Shown: positions 22,945-32,529, counted from the first letter of the stretch. The stretch is 64,000 bases of DNA from Roseivivax halodurans JCM 10272 (GCF_000521785.1 NZ_JALZ01000008.1:62001-126000), one strand, 5' to 3'. Program-made: numbers and translations. Notes: generated by a model from the sequence alone, not told the origin.

Positions 22945-24960
22945 TCAGGATTCTTCCGGGACGTGCGCCGGAGGTCCTTCCGGTACCGGGCTGCGCCGCG
23001 CGACAGCGATGTTCCGGGCGATGAGGAGGACGATGGCCAGCGCGCCGACCGCCTCGATCGGAACGGACGGCCAGAACACGGCGAGAGTTGCCAGCGCGGC
23101 GAGCCCTCTCTGCCAGTGGGGCATGGGCGCGAAGAGGTGCCCTTCGATCGCGGCGGCGAAGGCCGTGAGCGCCAGGATCGCGAGCAGACCGTTCCAGAGG
23201 ACCAGAGGCACGGGACCGCCGACGATGATCGGTTCGTTGAAGACCATGAAGAGCGGCACGAGGTAGAGGCCCTTGGCGAATTTCCAGGCCTGGACCGAGG
23301 TCTCCATAGGCGAGGCGTTCGCGATGGCCGCACCCGCGAAGCCTGCCAGGGCCACCGGTGGCGTGACGTTCGAATCCTGGCTCCACCAGAAGACCACGAG
23401 ATGGGCGACGAGGAGCGGGATGCCGAATTCCTCGGTCAGGGCCGGGCCGATCAGGATGATGAGCACGATATAGGCCGCCGTCACCGGGAGCCCCATGCCG
23501 AGGATCAGGCTGGCGATGACCACGAGGAGAAGCGCGAGAACGAGGTTGCCCCCCGAGAAGGCGATCATCATTGAGGAGAACTTGAGGCCGAGGCCGGTGA
23601 GCCCGACCACGCCGACGATGATCCCGGCGAGCGCGCAGGCCACCGAGACCGCGACGGCGTTCCGCGCGCCGAGCTCCAGCGCCTCCATCGTCTTCGCGAC
23701 GCCGGCGCGGAGCAGAGCCGCCGCGCGGGGCCGCGTCGGTCCCTCGCGGAAGAAGGCCAGCAGGGCGCGCAGGACTGCAGAGGCCACCACCGCGACGATG
23801 GCGAAGAAGCCGACGCGCATGGGCGAGTAACCCGCGACGAGGAGCCAGACGAGGACGCCGAGGGGGAGCAGGAAGTGCCAGCCTTCGCGGAGAACATCGC
23901 GGGCGCGCGGCAGATCCTCGGCCGGCAGGCCTTCGAGCCCGCGCTTCACCGCGGCGATGTGGACGAGCAGGTAGACCGTCCCGAAATAGAGGAAGGCCGG
24001 GAAGATCGAGATCATGACGATGTCGATATAGGGGGTGCGGGTGAACTCGCTGATGAGGAACGCGCCCGCGCCCATGAGCGGCGGCATGATCTGGCCGCCG
24101 GTGGAGGCCGCGGCCTCGATGCCGCCCGCCTGTGCCGGCCGGTAGCCGAGGCGCTTCATGAGCGGGATGGTGAAGGCGCCGGTGGTGACCACGTTGGCGA
24201 TGGCGCTGCCCGAGATCGAGCCCATGCCCGCGGAGGCGATGACCGCCGCCTTGGCCGGTCCGCCGCGCTGCCGCCCCGTCGTCGCATAGGCGAGGTCGAT
24301 GAAGAACTTGCCGGCGCCTGTGACTTCGAGAAAGGCGCCGAAGAGCACGAAGATGAAGATGAAGGTCGCCGCGACGCCGAGCGGGATGCCGTAGATGCCT
24401 TCGGCGCCGAGGGTGAGCTGGCTGGCCAGGCGGTCGAGCGAGTAGCCGCGATGGTTGAGGATGCCGGGCAGCCAGTCGGCGAGGAAGGGCAGCTCCCCGC
24501 GGTTGCCGGCGAAGGCGTAGACGATGAAGACCGCGCCGATCACGGTGATCGTCGGCCCGATGGCACGGCGGGAGGCCTCGAGGACCAGCAAGGTGGTGAC
24601 GACCCCGACCGCGACGTCCTGCGTGCGCGGGAAGATCGCGTTGGCGATGGCGTCGATGTTCGCCGGCACCCAGTAGCCGACCAGAATGCCGCCGAGGATC
24701 AGGACGCCGTCGATGGCCCAGCCGAATGCCCCGCGCGGTCTGTCCTTGGTCACCGGGTAGATGAGGAAGCAGAGGGTGAGGATGAACCCGAGATGGATGG
24801 GCCGCTGGTAGAAGAGGCCGAGCGGCTGGATGCCGGCGGCGTAGAGCTGGAAGAGCGAGAGCGCGATCCCGATGATCGCGATCGCGCGGAGCACCAGCCG
24901 GGGCTGCGTGGGGCGGCCCATGTCCTCTGCCATGTCCTCTGCGCCGGCAATCGGTTCCAT
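22945..24960 (-). CDS. TRAP transporter fused permease, 4TM/12TM (TAXI type)
   Basis: 671-aa inner-membrane protein joining the small (DctQ-like) and large (DctM-like) TRAP permease subunits. The N-terminal part has about four to six hydrophobic segments (RAIAIIGIALSLFQLYA onward). The DctM signature region is clear in IASAGMGSISGSAIANVVTTG and ASTGGQIMPPLMGAGAF, with later QDSNVTPPVALAGFAGAA. ATG at 24960 (MEPIAGAEDMAED) is chosen because upstream sequence in the frame reads as low-complexity Arg/Pro. It is third in an operon with the DUF1850 gene and a TAXI binding protein, a standard TAXI-TRAP set. The substrate is unknown; many transport C4-dicarboxylates or amino acids. Confidence 0.94.
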   Translation of the reverse strand: MEPIAGAEDMAEDMGRPTQPRLVLRAIAIIGIALSLFQLYAAGIQPLGLFYQRPIHLGFILTLCFLIYPVTKDRPRGAFGWAIDGVLILGGILVGYWVPANIDAIANAIFPRTQDVAVGVVTTLLVLEASRRAIGPTITVIGAVFIVYAFAGNRGELPFLADWLPGILNHRGYSLDRLASQLTLGAEGIYGIPLGVAATFIFIFVLFGAFLEVTGAGKFFIDLAYATTGRQRGGPAKAAVIASAGMGSISGSAIANVVTTGAFTIPLMKRLGYRPAQAGGIEAAASTGGQIMPPLMGAGAFLISEFTRTPYIDIVMISIFPAFLYFGTVYLLVHIAAVKRGLEGLPAEDLPRARDVLREGWHFLLPLGVLVWLLVAGYSPMRVGFFAIVAVVASAVLRALLAFFREGPTRPRAAALLRAGVAKTMEALELGARNAVAVSVACALAGIIVGVVGLTGLGLKFSSMMIAFSGGNLVLALLLVVIASLILGMGLPVTAAYIVLIILIGPALTEEFGIPLLVAHLVVFWWSQDSNVTPPVALAGFAGAAIANASPMETSVQAWKFAKGLYLVPLFMVFNEPIIVGGPVPLVLWNGLLAILALTAFAAAIEGHLFAPMPHWQRGLAALATLAVFWPSVPIEAVGALAIVLLIARNIAVARRSPVPEGPPAHVPEES

Positions 24961-24965
24961 AAAGG

Positions 24966-25415
24966 TTACTCCAGGGAGATGCGGACAGGGCGCCGGGCGG
25001 CGGCGGCCGACAGCGAGACTTGGCGGGCGGGTGTGCGCAGCCGGTGATCGACGGCCGGGCTGCCGGCTCTGAGGATGTAGGCGTCGCCGGGCACCGGCTC
25101 GTCGATGTCGAGGATCCAGTAGCCGCCTTCGCCGTCGGACACCTGCCGCCCGCGGCCCGGAATGTGGCCGAGGCCGGCGGCGAAGTCGGGCTGGTGCGAG
25201 CGGACCAGCACCATCCGGCCGCCGCGGTTCTCGTAGCAATCCGCCACTTCGAACCCCTGGACCGAGTGGTTCCAGATCACGCACCAGCCCTCGCCGTCGG
25301 CAATCTCGAACCGCGCGATCTCGGCGCCGCCGTCGACCCGCGCGACCAGATCGGCCGCGAGCGCTTGAGAGGCGAGCAGGAGGGACAGGGCCCCTCCTGC
25401 GATGAGCGCGCGCAT
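24966..25415 (-). CDS. DUF1850 protein, TRAP operon accessory
   Basis: 149-aa exported protein with signal peptide MRALIAGGALSLLLASQALA and the DUF1850 pattern WNHSVQGFEVADCY, then MVLVRSHQPDFAAGLGHIPG. DUF1850 genes are repeatedly found between the TAXI binding protein and the fused permease in TRAP operons; their role is undefined. Its ATG overlaps the upstream TAA stop (TAATG, 1-base shared), and only 5 bases separate its stop from the permease start, so the three genes are one transcription unit. Confidence 0.85.
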   Translation of the reverse strand: MRALIAGGALSLLLASQALAADLVARVDGGAEIARFEIADGEGWCVIWNHSVQGFEVADCYENRGGRMVLVRSHQPDFAAGLGHIPGRGRQVSDGEGGYWILDIDEPVPGDAYILRAGSPAVDHRLRTPARQVSLSAAAARRPVRISLE

Positions 25416-26374
25416 TATTCGCGCAGGTCGTCCGGGATCTCGGCGCCGGCTTCCTCGAAGTAGCGGATCGCGCCCTCGTGGAGCGGCACCGGGGTCGCCG
25501 ACATGGTGAAGTCGACGGTGGTCTCCTCGGCCGCCGGGTGCACGGCGCGCATCTCGTCGATGTTCTCGAACATGGCGCGGGTGATCTCGTAGACGAGGTC
25601 CGCGTCGGTCTCGGACGAGACGACGAGCACGTTCGGCACGCCGATGGTGGTGACGTCCTCGTCGACGCCGTCATAGGTGCCGCCGGCCAGAGACAGCGTG
25701 GTGAAGGTCGGGTCGGCCTCCTGCGCCGCGGCGACCTCCTCCTCGGTGAGCGACAGGATCCGGACATCCTGCGTGGTGGCGAGGTTCATGATCGACGAGG
25801 TCGGTGCGCCGACGCTCCAGAAGCCGGCATCGATGTCGCCGTTGGCGAGCGCGTCCGCCGTCTCGTTGAAGTTCAGCCGCTGCGCGGTGAAATCGTCGAA
25901 CGACATCCCGTTGGCCTCGAGCAGGGTCTGGGCGTTCACCTCGGTGCCCGAACCCGGCGCGCCGACCGACACCGTCTTGCCGGCGAGATCGGAGACGGAT
26001 TCGATGTCGGAGCCCGCGGGCGTGACGATCTGCACCATGTTGGCATAGAGCGACGCCACGGCGCGGGTCATGGGCAGTTGCTGGCCCTCGAAACGTCCCG
26101 TGCCCGCATAGGCCTGCTGCACCGTGTCGGCGAGCGCGATGGCGAGGTCGGCGTCTCCGGTCGCGATCAGACCCATGTTCTCGACCGAGGCGCCCGTGAC
26201 CTCGGCGGTGGCGCTCACGCCCTCCACATGGCTGTTGATCACCTCGGCGAGGCCCCCGCCCATGGGGTAATAGACGCCGCCGGTCCCGCCGGTGGCGATC
26301 GAAAGCTGCGACTGCGCCACGGCCGGCCCGGCGGCCAAGGCCGCGACGAGCGCGATGGAACGAGTGATGATCAT
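25415..26374 (-). CDS. TAXI-family TRAP substrate-binding protein
   Basis: 319 aa periplasmic solute-binding protein with Sec signal (MIITRSIALVAALAAGPAVAQ). The TAXI opening LSIATGGTGGVYYPMGGGLAEVIN is clear; VSVGAPGSGTEVNAQTLLEANG at about residues 140-161 is the second conserved ligand-contact region. It delivers substrate to the fused permease two genes downstream. A GGGAGG ribosome-binding site precedes ATG 26374. The promoter should be in the 206-base gap 26375-26580. Confidence 0.94.
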   Translation of the reverse strand: MIITRSIALVAALAAGPAVAQSQLSIATGGTGGVYYPMGGGLAEVINSHVEGVSATAEVTGASVENMGLIATGDADLAIALADTVQQAYAGTGRFEGQQLPMTRAVASLYANMVQIVTPAGSDIESVSDLAGKTVSVGAPGSGTEVNAQTLLEANGMSFDDFTAQRLNFNETADALANGDIDAGFWSVGAPTSSIMNLATTQDVRILSLTEEEVAAAQEADPTFTTLSLAGGTYDGVDEDVTTIGVPNVLVVSSETDADLVYEITRAMFENIDEMRAVHPAAEETTVDFTMSATPVPLHEGAIRYFEEAGAEIPDDLRE

Positions 26375-26580
26375 GGTTAACCTCCCTGTTGTGTTCCGGA
26401 GGATCCTAGCGAGCACGCGCGAAGGTTAAAACCGTTCTCGGGTCACTATCCTGCACGGCGGGCCAGATCCTCTGCGGCGGGTTCGACGAGAGACCCCGGA
26501 AAATCGGAGCCGGCAGGGCCGTTCGACAGCGGACCCGTCGATGTGCCCCTGCCCGGTTCCGCCACGACGTTTCGTCTACA

Positions 26581-27396
26581 TCACGTCCGGATGGCCGCGC
26601 GGGCGTCGCGTTCGGCGGCGTCGGCGCGGCGTTTGGTGGCGAGCGAGGCGGCGATCACGCCCACGGTCACCAGCGCGATCAGGATCGTCGAGAGCGCGTT
26701 GATCTGCGGCGAGACGCCGAGGCGGATCGACGAGAAGATCTTGATCGGCAGCGTCGTGGCCGAGGGCCCGGTGGTGAAGGAGGCGATGACCAGATCGTCG
26801 AGCGAGAGGGTGAAGGCGAGAAGCCAGCCCGAGATCACCGCCGGGGCGATGATCGGCAGGGTCACGAGTCGGAAGGCCTGCGCCTGCGTGCAGCCGAGGT
26901 CGAGCGCCGCCTCCTCGAGCGCGGTGTCGAAGGTGGCAAGCCGCGAGGATACCACGACCGAGACGTAGCACATCGAGAAGGTCGTGTGCGCGAGCACCAC
27001 CGTGAAGATGCCGCGGTCGAGGCCGATGCCGATGAACAGGAGCAGGAGCGAGAGGCCGGTGATCACCTCGGGCATGACGAGCGGCGCGTAGATCATGCCG
27101 GAAAAGAGCGTCCGGCCCCTGAAGCGGCCCATCCGGACCATGACGATGGCGGCGAGCGTGCCGAGCACCGTCGCGATCGTCGAGGAGAAGACGGCGACGC
27201 GCAGGGTGACCCAGGCGGCGTCGAGGAAGGCCTCGTCCTGCAGGAGCTCGCCGTACCAGCGGGTCGAGAAGCCGCCCCAGACCGTCACCAGCCGCGAGGC
27301 GTTGAAGCTGTAGATCACGAGGATGATCATCGGCAGGTAGAGGAACGCGAAGCCGAGCGTCAGCGAGGTGGCGTTGAACCAGGAAAAGCGTCTCAT
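26581..27396 (-). CDS. potI: Putrescine/spermidine ABC transporter permease (PotI-like)
   Basis: 271-aa inner-membrane permease with six hydrophobic segments. The EAA loop that contacts the ATPase is in ALEEAALDLGCTQAQAFRLVTLP at about residues 160-183, followed by PAVISGWLLAFTLSLDDLVIASF, which is typical of PotC/PotI proteins. Last gene of a potF-potG-potH-potI operon on the minus strand, 40 bases after potH. Confidence 0.92.
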   Translation of the reverse strand: MRRFSWFNATSLTLGFAFLYLPMIILVIYSFNASRLVTVWGGFSTRWYGELLQDEAFLDAAWVTLRVAVFSSTIATVLGTLAAIVMVRMGRFRGRTLFSGMIYAPLVMPEVITGLSLLLLFIGIGLDRGIFTVVLAHTTFSMCYVSVVVSSRLATFDTALEEAALDLGCTQAQAFRLVTLPIIAPAVISGWLLAFTLSLDDLVIASFTTGPSATTLPIKIFSSIRLGVSPQINALSTILIALVTVGVIAASLATKRRADAAERDARAAIRT

Positions 27397-27436
27397 GTCG
27401 GGCTCCGGGTCGCGGCGGCGTGCGGTGCGGTCTGGC

Positions 27437-28324
27437 TCATCCCTCGGCCTCCCGCGCCTTCTGCTCGTTGCGCTGGAAGAGCACGATGGGCACGATCAGG
27501 ATGAGCAGCAGCACGATCGCCACGGCGCTTGCCACCGGCCAGTCACGGTTCGAGAAGAACTCCTCCCACAGCACCTTGCCGATCATCAGCGTGTCCGACC
27601 CGCCGAGGAGCGAGGGGATCACGAATTCGCCGATCGCCGGGATGAAGACGAGGAAGCACCCCGCGATCACGCCCCCGCGCGAAAGCGGCCATGTCACCAG
27701 CCAGAACGCCTCGAGCCGCGAGCAGCCGAGATCCTCGGCGGCCTCGAGCAGGGCGTCGTCCATCTTTTCGAGCGCCGCGTAGATCGGCAGGATCATGAAC
27801 GGAAGATACGTGTAGACGATGCCGATATAGACCGCGGTGGTCGTGTTGAGGATCTGCAAGGGCTCGTCGATGATCCAGAGGTTCATCAGCAGCTGGTTCA
27901 GCAGGCCTTCGGTCGAGAGGATCCCCATCCACGAATAGACGCGGATCAGGAACGAGGTCCAGAACGGCAGGATCACCAGCATCAGGAGCGTCGGCTGCCA
28001 GGACCGGTCCGCCCGGGCCATGCCGTAGGCGATGGGATAGCCGACCGCGAGCGTGATCAGCGTCGACACGAACGCGATCCAGACCGAGCTGAGATAGGCC
28101 TTCCAGTAGAGATCGTCCTGCGTGAGGAAGACGAAGTTCTCGAAATCGAGCGCCCGGACGAAGTCGACGAGGCCGCTCCAGCCCGCCGAGAGATCGAGGT
28201 TCGGCGAATAGGGCGGGATGGACAGGGTGATGTCCGAGAGCGAGATCTTGAAGACGATCAGGAACGGGATCAGGAACAGCGCCAGCAGCCACAGATAGGG
28301 TACGGCGATCAGCAGACGTCTCAT
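27437..28324 (-). CDS. potH: Putrescine/spermidine ABC transporter permease (PotH-like)
   Basis: 295-aa permease. Hydrophobic segments start at LLIAVPYLWLLALFLIPFLIVF; the EAA loop is ALLEAAEDLGCSRLEAFWLVTWPLSRGG at about residues 195-222, and PAIGEFVIPSLLGG is a PotB/PotH hallmark. It pairs with PotI to form the transmembrane channel. Only 13 bases lie between the potG stop and this start. Confidence 0.92.
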   Translation of the reverse strand: MRRLLIAVPYLWLLALFLIPFLIVFKISLSDITLSIPPYSPNLDLSAGWSGLVDFVRALDFENFVFLTQDDLYWKAYLSSVWIAFVSTLITLAVGYPIAYGMARADRSWQPTLLMLVILPFWTSFLIRVYSWMGILSTEGLLNQLLMNLWIIDEPLQILNTTTAVYIGIVYTYLPFMILPIYAALEKMDDALLEAAEDLGCSRLEAFWLVTWPLSRGGVIAGCFLVFIPAIGEFVIPSLLGGSDTLMIGKVLWEEFFSNRDWPVASAVAIVLLLILIVPIVLFQRNEQKAREAEG

Positions 28325-28337
28325 GGCGCGGCCCTCC

Positions 28338-29462
28338 TCATTCGGTCAGCACCACGCCGGCGGTCTCGGTGAACGAGAGATAGACCTCGTCCTCCCATGT
28401 GATGCCGCGGTTGGCGAGGCGGCGGTGGTTGGTGCTCTGCGCCTTGAGGAGCGTGCCGTCCGAGAGGCGGACGTGATAGGTCGAGATGTTGCCGAGATAG
28501 GCGATGTCCTCGACCTTGCCTTGCAGCAGGTTCGGGCGGGTCTCGTCCCGCTCCTTGGAGATGTGCACCTTTTCGGGGCGGATCGCGAAATGGACGGACT
28601 GGTCGGTCGAGAGCGACGTCTCGGAGGTGGCGACGATGGGCGGCTGGCCCTCGGCCCAGGCGATCTCGACCCGCTCGCCGGCGGGTTTTGCGCGTCCAGC
28701 GATGAGGGAGACGTCGCCGATGAAGTCCGCGACATAGGTGGTGGCGGGCTGTTCGTAGATCTCGGGCGGGGTCGCGACCTGCACGAGGCGACCCTCGTCC
28801 ATCACCGCGACGCGGGAGGCGACGGTCATCGCCTCTTCCTGGTCGTGGGTGACAATCACGAAGGTGGTGCCGGTCTTCTCCTGGATGTCCATGAGCTCGA
28901 ACTGCGTCTCCTCGCGGAGCTTGCGGTCGAGCGCGCCGAGCGGCTCGTCGAGGAGCAAGAGCTTCGGCGCCTTGGCGAGGCTGCGGGCGAGCGCGACGCG
29001 CTGGCGCTGGCCGCCTGAGATCTGGTGGGGCTTGCGCGACTTGAACTTCTCGAGGCGCGTGAGGCGCAGCATCTCGGTGACCCGGGCGTCGATGGCATCC
29101 TTGTCCTGCTTCTCGCGCTTGAGGCCGAAGGCGATGTTCTCCCAGACCGAGAGATGCGGGAAGAGCGCATAGCTCTGGAACATCATGTTGACCGCGCGGC
29201 GGTTCGGCGGCACGCGGCCGAGATCCTGCCCCGAGAGCAGGATGCTGCCCTCGGTCGGCGTCTCGAACCCCGCGAGCATGCGCATCATCGTCGTCTTGCC
29301 GCAGCCCGAGGGGCCGAGAAGCGCGAAGAATTCCTTCTCGTAGATCCCCAGCGACAGACCGTCGATCGCGGTGAAATCGCCGAAACGCTTCGTGACGTTC
29401 CTGAATTCGATCAGGGGTTTGGCACCCGGGTCACTCCAGGGGGCAAAGACCGTCTGGCTCAT
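28338..29462 (-). CDS. potG: Polyamine ABC transporter ATP-binding protein (PotG-like)
   Basis: 374-aa ATPase of the MalK/PotA/PotG class. Walker A LLGPSGCGKTTMMRML at about residues 52-67, Q-loop in MFQSYALFPHLSV, signature HQISGGQRQRVALARSL, Walker B LLLLDEPLGALD and switch His in FVIVTHDQEEAM are all intact. The C-terminal TOBE regulatory domain (about 280-370) ends with DEVYLSFTETAGVVL. It energises the PotHI channel. Confidence 0.95.
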   Translation of the reverse strand: MSQTVFAPWSDPGAKPLIEFRNVTKRFGDFTAIDGLSLGIYEKEFFALLGPSGCGKTTMMRMLAGFETPTEGSILLSGQDLGRVPPNRRAVNMMFQSYALFPHLSVWENIAFGLKREKQDKDAIDARVTEMLRLTRLEKFKSRKPHQISGGQRQRVALARSLAKAPKLLLLDEPLGALDRKLREETQFELMDIQEKTGTTFVIVTHDQEEAMTVASRVAVMDEGRLVQVATPPEIYEQPATTYVADFIGDVSLIAGRAKPAGERVEIAWAEGQPPIVATSETSLSTDQSVHFAIRPEKVHISKERDETRPNLLQGKVEDIAYLGNISTYHVRLSDGTLLKAQSTNHRRLANRGITWEDEVYLSFTETAGVVLTE

Positions 29463-29529
29463 CGCGGCTCCGATGCGGGAAAGGCAGGGGGCCGCGCCGG
29501 CGGGCGGCGCGGCGGGGAAGGCGGCGTCC

Positions 29530-30615
29530 TCAGACGCCCGACTTGATCGAGGTCCAGAGGCGCGTGACCGTGCGCTGCAGGCGCGGGTCGTACGGCGTCA
29601 CCGAGTAGAGGTTGTTCAGCGTCTCCTCGTCGGGATAGATCGCCGGATCGCCGATCACGTCCTCGTTGAGATATTGCTGCGAGGCCTCGTTGCCGTTGGC
29701 GTAATAGACGTAGTTCGACGCCTGCGCCATGTTCTCGGCATCCATGATGAAGTTGAGGAAGGTGTGCGCCGCCTCGGGGTTCGGCGCGTCGACCGGGATC
29801 GCCATCTGGTCGAACCACATCAGCGCACCGCGCTTCGGGATGTGGTATTCCACGGTCACGCCGTTATCGGCATCCGCGGCGCGGTCGCGGGCCTGCAGCA
29901 CGTCACCCGACCAGCCGAAGGCGACGCAGATCTGGCCGTTGGCGAGCGCGTTGATGTATTCGGAGGAGTGGAACTTCTGGATGTAGGGGCGGATCTCCTG
30001 CATCAGCGGGCCGACCTGCTCGATCACCTCCGGATCCTTGGAGTTCGGATCCTCGCCGAGATAGTTGAGCGCGGCCGGGATCACCTCGGTCGGCGCGTCG
30101 AGGAAATGCACGCCGCATTCGGCGAGCTTTTCCATGTTCTCGGGGTCGAAGATCAGATCGAGGCTGTCGACGGGGGCGTCCTCGCCGAGGACCTCGCGCA
30201 CCTTGTCGATGTTCACGCCGAGCCCGGTCGTGCCCCACATGTAGTTGATCGAGTAGGTGTTGTCGGGATCGTACTGGGCGGTGCGCTCCTGGATCACGTC
30301 CCACATGTTGTCGAGGTTGGGCAGCTGGCTCTTGTCGAGCTCCTGGAAGGCGCCGGCCTGGATCTGGCGCTGCAGGAACGAGCCGGTGGGCACCACCACG
30401 TCGTAGCCGGAGCTGCCGGCGAGCATCTTGGTCTCGAGCACCTCGTTGCTGTCGAAGACGTCGTAGATCAGATCGATCCCGGTCTCCTCCTCGAACTTGG
30501 TCAGCAGGTCCTCGTCGATGTAGTCGGACCAGTTGTAGACGCGCACTTCCTGCGCGGAGACCGCGCCGGCGCAGAGCGCTGCGGCGGCGGTGAGAGTGAC
30601 GAGGGTCTTGGTCAT
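29530..30615 (-). CDS. potF: Putrescine-type ABC transporter substrate-binding protein (PotF-like)
   Basis: 361-aa periplasmic binding protein with signal peptide MTKTLVTLTAAAALCAGAVSA. The mature start VRVYNWSDYIDEDLLTKFEEE and the segment YDVFDSNEVLETKMLAGSSG are close to E. coli PotF; SINYMWGTTGLGVN, WSDYI and FMWFDQ-like aromatic residues (GALMWFDQMAIPVD) fit polyamine binding. First gene of the operon, with the promoter in the 266-base gap before the divergent flavin oxidoreductase. Putrescine is more likely than spermidine on similarity to PotF, but specificity is not proven. Confidence 0.92.
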   Translation of the reverse strand: MTKTLVTLTAAAALCAGAVSAQEVRVYNWSDYIDEDLLTKFEEETGIDLIYDVFDSNEVLETKMLAGSSGYDVVVPTGSFLQRQIQAGAFQELDKSQLPNLDNMWDVIQERTAQYDPDNTYSINYMWGTTGLGVNIDKVREVLGEDAPVDSLDLIFDPENMEKLAECGVHFLDAPTEVIPAALNYLGEDPNSKDPEVIEQVGPLMQEIRPYIQKFHSSEYINALANGQICVAFGWSGDVLQARDRAADADNGVTVEYHIPKRGALMWFDQMAIPVDAPNPEAAHTFLNFIMDAENMAQASNYVYYANGNEASQQYLNEDVIGDPAIYPDEETLNNLYSVTPYDPRLQRTVTRLWTSIKSGV

Positions 30616-30670
30616 TCGGGGCTCCCCATTGTCGGTGGGCGCATCTGGCGCGCGCCCTCCCGACCGGATG

Positions 30671-30707
30671 TGATCAAATGATGCGCAAGGCGGCAACCAT
30701 TAGATCA
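30671..30707. promoter_or_regulatory. Inverted repeat upstream of potF
   Basis: TGATCAAAT and ATTAGATCA form 9-base arms with one mismatch, separated by 19 bases, in the divergent potF / flavin-oxidoreductase promoter region. It may be an operator for an unlinked regulator of the polyamine operon; no regulator gene is adjacent. Confidence 0.35.
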
Positions 30708-30882
30708 TTATCCGCGCCGCCGGGGGCTGCAAGCGCTTGTCTCGTGGGCAGATAAACGCTGCCGCCGGGAAAAGGTCGCGCAGGAGGCGCGCCGCCTCGG
30801 TGCAGGGCCGGGATCGCGCCCCCTTCCGCCGGGGGCAATCCGAACCTACGTTCGGAGCCAACAGGACGCGAAAGGACGACCC

Positions 30883-31884
30883 ATGCGCTACTCGCTGCTC
30901 GATCTCGCGCCGGTGCCCGAGGGGGCGGACACGTCCCGGGCGCTGCGCAACATGGAAGACCTCGCCGTGCATGCCGAAGGCTGGGGCTATCACCGCTACT
31001 GGCTGGCCGAGCATCACAACATGCCCGGCATCGCCTCCGCCGCGACGGCGGTGCTGATCGGCCACGTCGCCGCGAAGACGAAGCAGATGCGCGTCGGCGC
31101 GGGCGGGATCATGCTGCCGAATCACGCGCCGCTCGCGGTGGCGGAGGCCTTCGGCACGCTCGCGACGCTGCACGAGGGGCGCATAGATCTCGGCCTCGGA
31201 CGCGCGCCCGGCGGCGATCAGGCGGTGATGCAGGCGCTCGGCGTGCATCCGAGCCGCGCCGAGCGGTTCGAGGCCGAGATCGAGCAGTTGCGCGCGCTTC
31301 TCGGCCCGGCCCGCGAGGGCATGCGGGTGCGCGCGCATCCGGGCGAAGGCACCGAGGTGCCGCTCTGGGTCTTGGGCTCGTCGCTGCACGGCGCCGCGAC
31401 GGCGGCGCAGCTCGGGCTGCCCTATGCCTTCGCCTCGCATTTCGCGCCCGCGGCGCTGGAGCGGGCCTTCGCGCTCTATCGGCAGAACTTCCAGCCTTCC
31501 GAGCAGCTGTCGAAGCCGCATGCGATGCTGGCGGTGAACGTCTTCGGCGCGGACACCGACGCCGAGGGCGTGCGGCTCAGGACCTCGATGCAGCAGGCCT
31601 TCTACCGGCTGCGGACGGGCCAGCCGGGCAAGATGCCGGCGCCGGTAGACGACATCACCTCGGTCATTCCGCGCGAGGTGCTGCCTGCGATCGACGGCGC
31701 GCTCTCGGTCTCGGCGACGGGATCGCCCGAGACGGTGCGGCAGCAGCTCGAGGCTCTGGTCGCGGAGCACCAGCCCGACGAGGTCATCCTGACCGGGCAG
31801 ATCCACGACCACGCGGCGCGGCTGAAGAGCTTCGAGATCGCGGCCGAGGCGATGTCGCGGATCGGCGCACCGGTGGCGGCATGA
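30883..31884 (+). CDS. LLM-class (luciferase-like) flavin-dependent oxidoreductase
   Basis: 333 aa, TIM-barrel bacterial-luciferase superfamily, YhbW/MsnO8-type subgroup. Characteristic stretches are [20 protein letters not shown] at about residues 42-61, [23 protein letters not shown] at about 71-93, [13 protein letters not shown] and [12 protein letters not shown] near the C-terminus. These bind FMN and define single-component LLM oxidoreductases; the substrate is unknown. It overlaps the next gene by 4 bases (ATGA). Confidence 0.92.
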   Translation: MRYSLLDLAPVPEGADTSRALRNMEDLAVHAEGWGYHRYWLAEHHNMPGIASAATAVLIGHVAAKTKQMRVGAGGIMLPNHAPLAVAEAFGTLATLHEGRIDLGLGRAPGGDQAVMQALGVHPSRAERFEAEIEQLRALLGPAREGMRVRAHPGEGTEVPLWVLGSSLHGAATAAQLGLPYAFASHFAPAALERAFALYRQNFQPSEQLSKPHAMLAVNVFGADTDAEGVRLRTSMQQAFYRLRTGQPGKMPAPVDDITSVIPREVLPAIDGALSVSATGSPETVRQQLEALVAEHQPDEVILTGQIHDHAARLKSFEIAAEAMSRIGAPVAA

Positions 31885-32429
31885 GCCACGCGGCGCGCCC
31901 TGCCCCGCCGGAGAGCCCCGCCCGCGCCCATGACATGGTTCTGACGCGGCGGGGCCTGCGCTTCATGGGGCGGATATGGCCCTGCACGATCGGTCGGGGC
32001 GGCGTCACCGCGGACAAGCGCGAGGGCGACGGCGCGACGCCGGTCGGCACGCACGCGATCGTCGGGATGCTCTACCGCCCGGACCGGCTGGCGAGGCCCG
32101 CGGATTGGGCGGTGCCGATCCGGCCCGGCGATCTCTGGTGCGACGATCCCGGGGACGAGGATTACAACCTCATGGTCCGCGCGCCGCACGGGGCCAGCGC
32201 GGAATCCCTGCGCCTGCCCGATCCGCGCTACGACATCGTCCTGATGACGGACTGGAACTGGCCTCATGCGGAAGCCGGGCGCGGCTCGGCGATCTTCCTG
32301 CATGCCTGGCGGCGGCCGGGCTATCCGACGGCGGGCTGCGTCGCCTTCCGGCCCGATCACCTGCGGCGGATCGCGGGGCTCGTGACCTACGAGACGCGCC
32401 TGATCGTCCCGCCGGAGATGGCGGGCTGA
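31881..32429 (+). CDS. L,D-transpeptidase (YkuD-fold) family protein
   Basis: 182 aa. The catalytic-site pattern is seen in [23 protein letters not shown] at about residues 137-159 (His, then Gly-Cys nucleophile), and the N-terminal strand [22 protein letters not shown] fits the YkuD fold, with the TPVGTHAI segment. There is no signal peptide, so its site of action is unclear; members of this size are annotated as putative L,D-transpeptidase catalytic-domain proteins. Translationally coupled to the flavin oxidoreductase. Confidence 0.85.
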   Translation: MSHAARPAPPESPARAHDMVLTRRGLRFMGRIWPCTIGRGGVTADKREGDGATPVGTHAIVGMLYRPDRLARPADWAVPIRPGDLWCDDPGDEDYNLMVRAPHGASAESLRLPDPRYDIVLMTDWNWPHAEAGRGSAIFLHAWRRPGYPTAGCVAFRPDHLRRIAGLVTYETRLIVPPEMAG

Positions 32430-32437
32430 GGGCGGGA

Positions 32438-32488
32438 GCGAGGGGCCGGCCCCTCGCGCTTCCCGGGATATTTGGGTCAAGAAGAAAG
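32438..32488 (+). repeat. Bipartite interspersed repeat, copy A
   Basis: A perfect 20-base palindrome of the form GCGAGGGGCC/GGCCCCTCGC (32438-32457) is followed by a core ending ATATTTGGGTCAAGAAGAAAG. The same two-part layout recurs at 50371 (minus), 59165 (plus) and, core only, at 62881 (minus). It lies 9 bases after the transpeptidase-like gene stop. Confidence 0.7.
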
Positions 32489-32492
32489 ACGT

Positions 32493-32518
32493 ACCGGGCG
32501 CATCGTGTTGCGCCCGGT
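32493..32518. terminator. Bidirectional terminator-like hairpin
   Basis: ACCGGGCGC pairs perfectly with GCGCCCGGT (9 bp, 8-base loop) between the convergent transpeptidase-like and DUF533 genes. On the minus strand it is followed by a T-rich stretch (TCTTTCTTCTT) that belongs to repeat copy A, so it most likely ends the DUF533 transcript. Confidence 0.65.
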
Positions 32519-32529
32519 GCGATTTGTGG

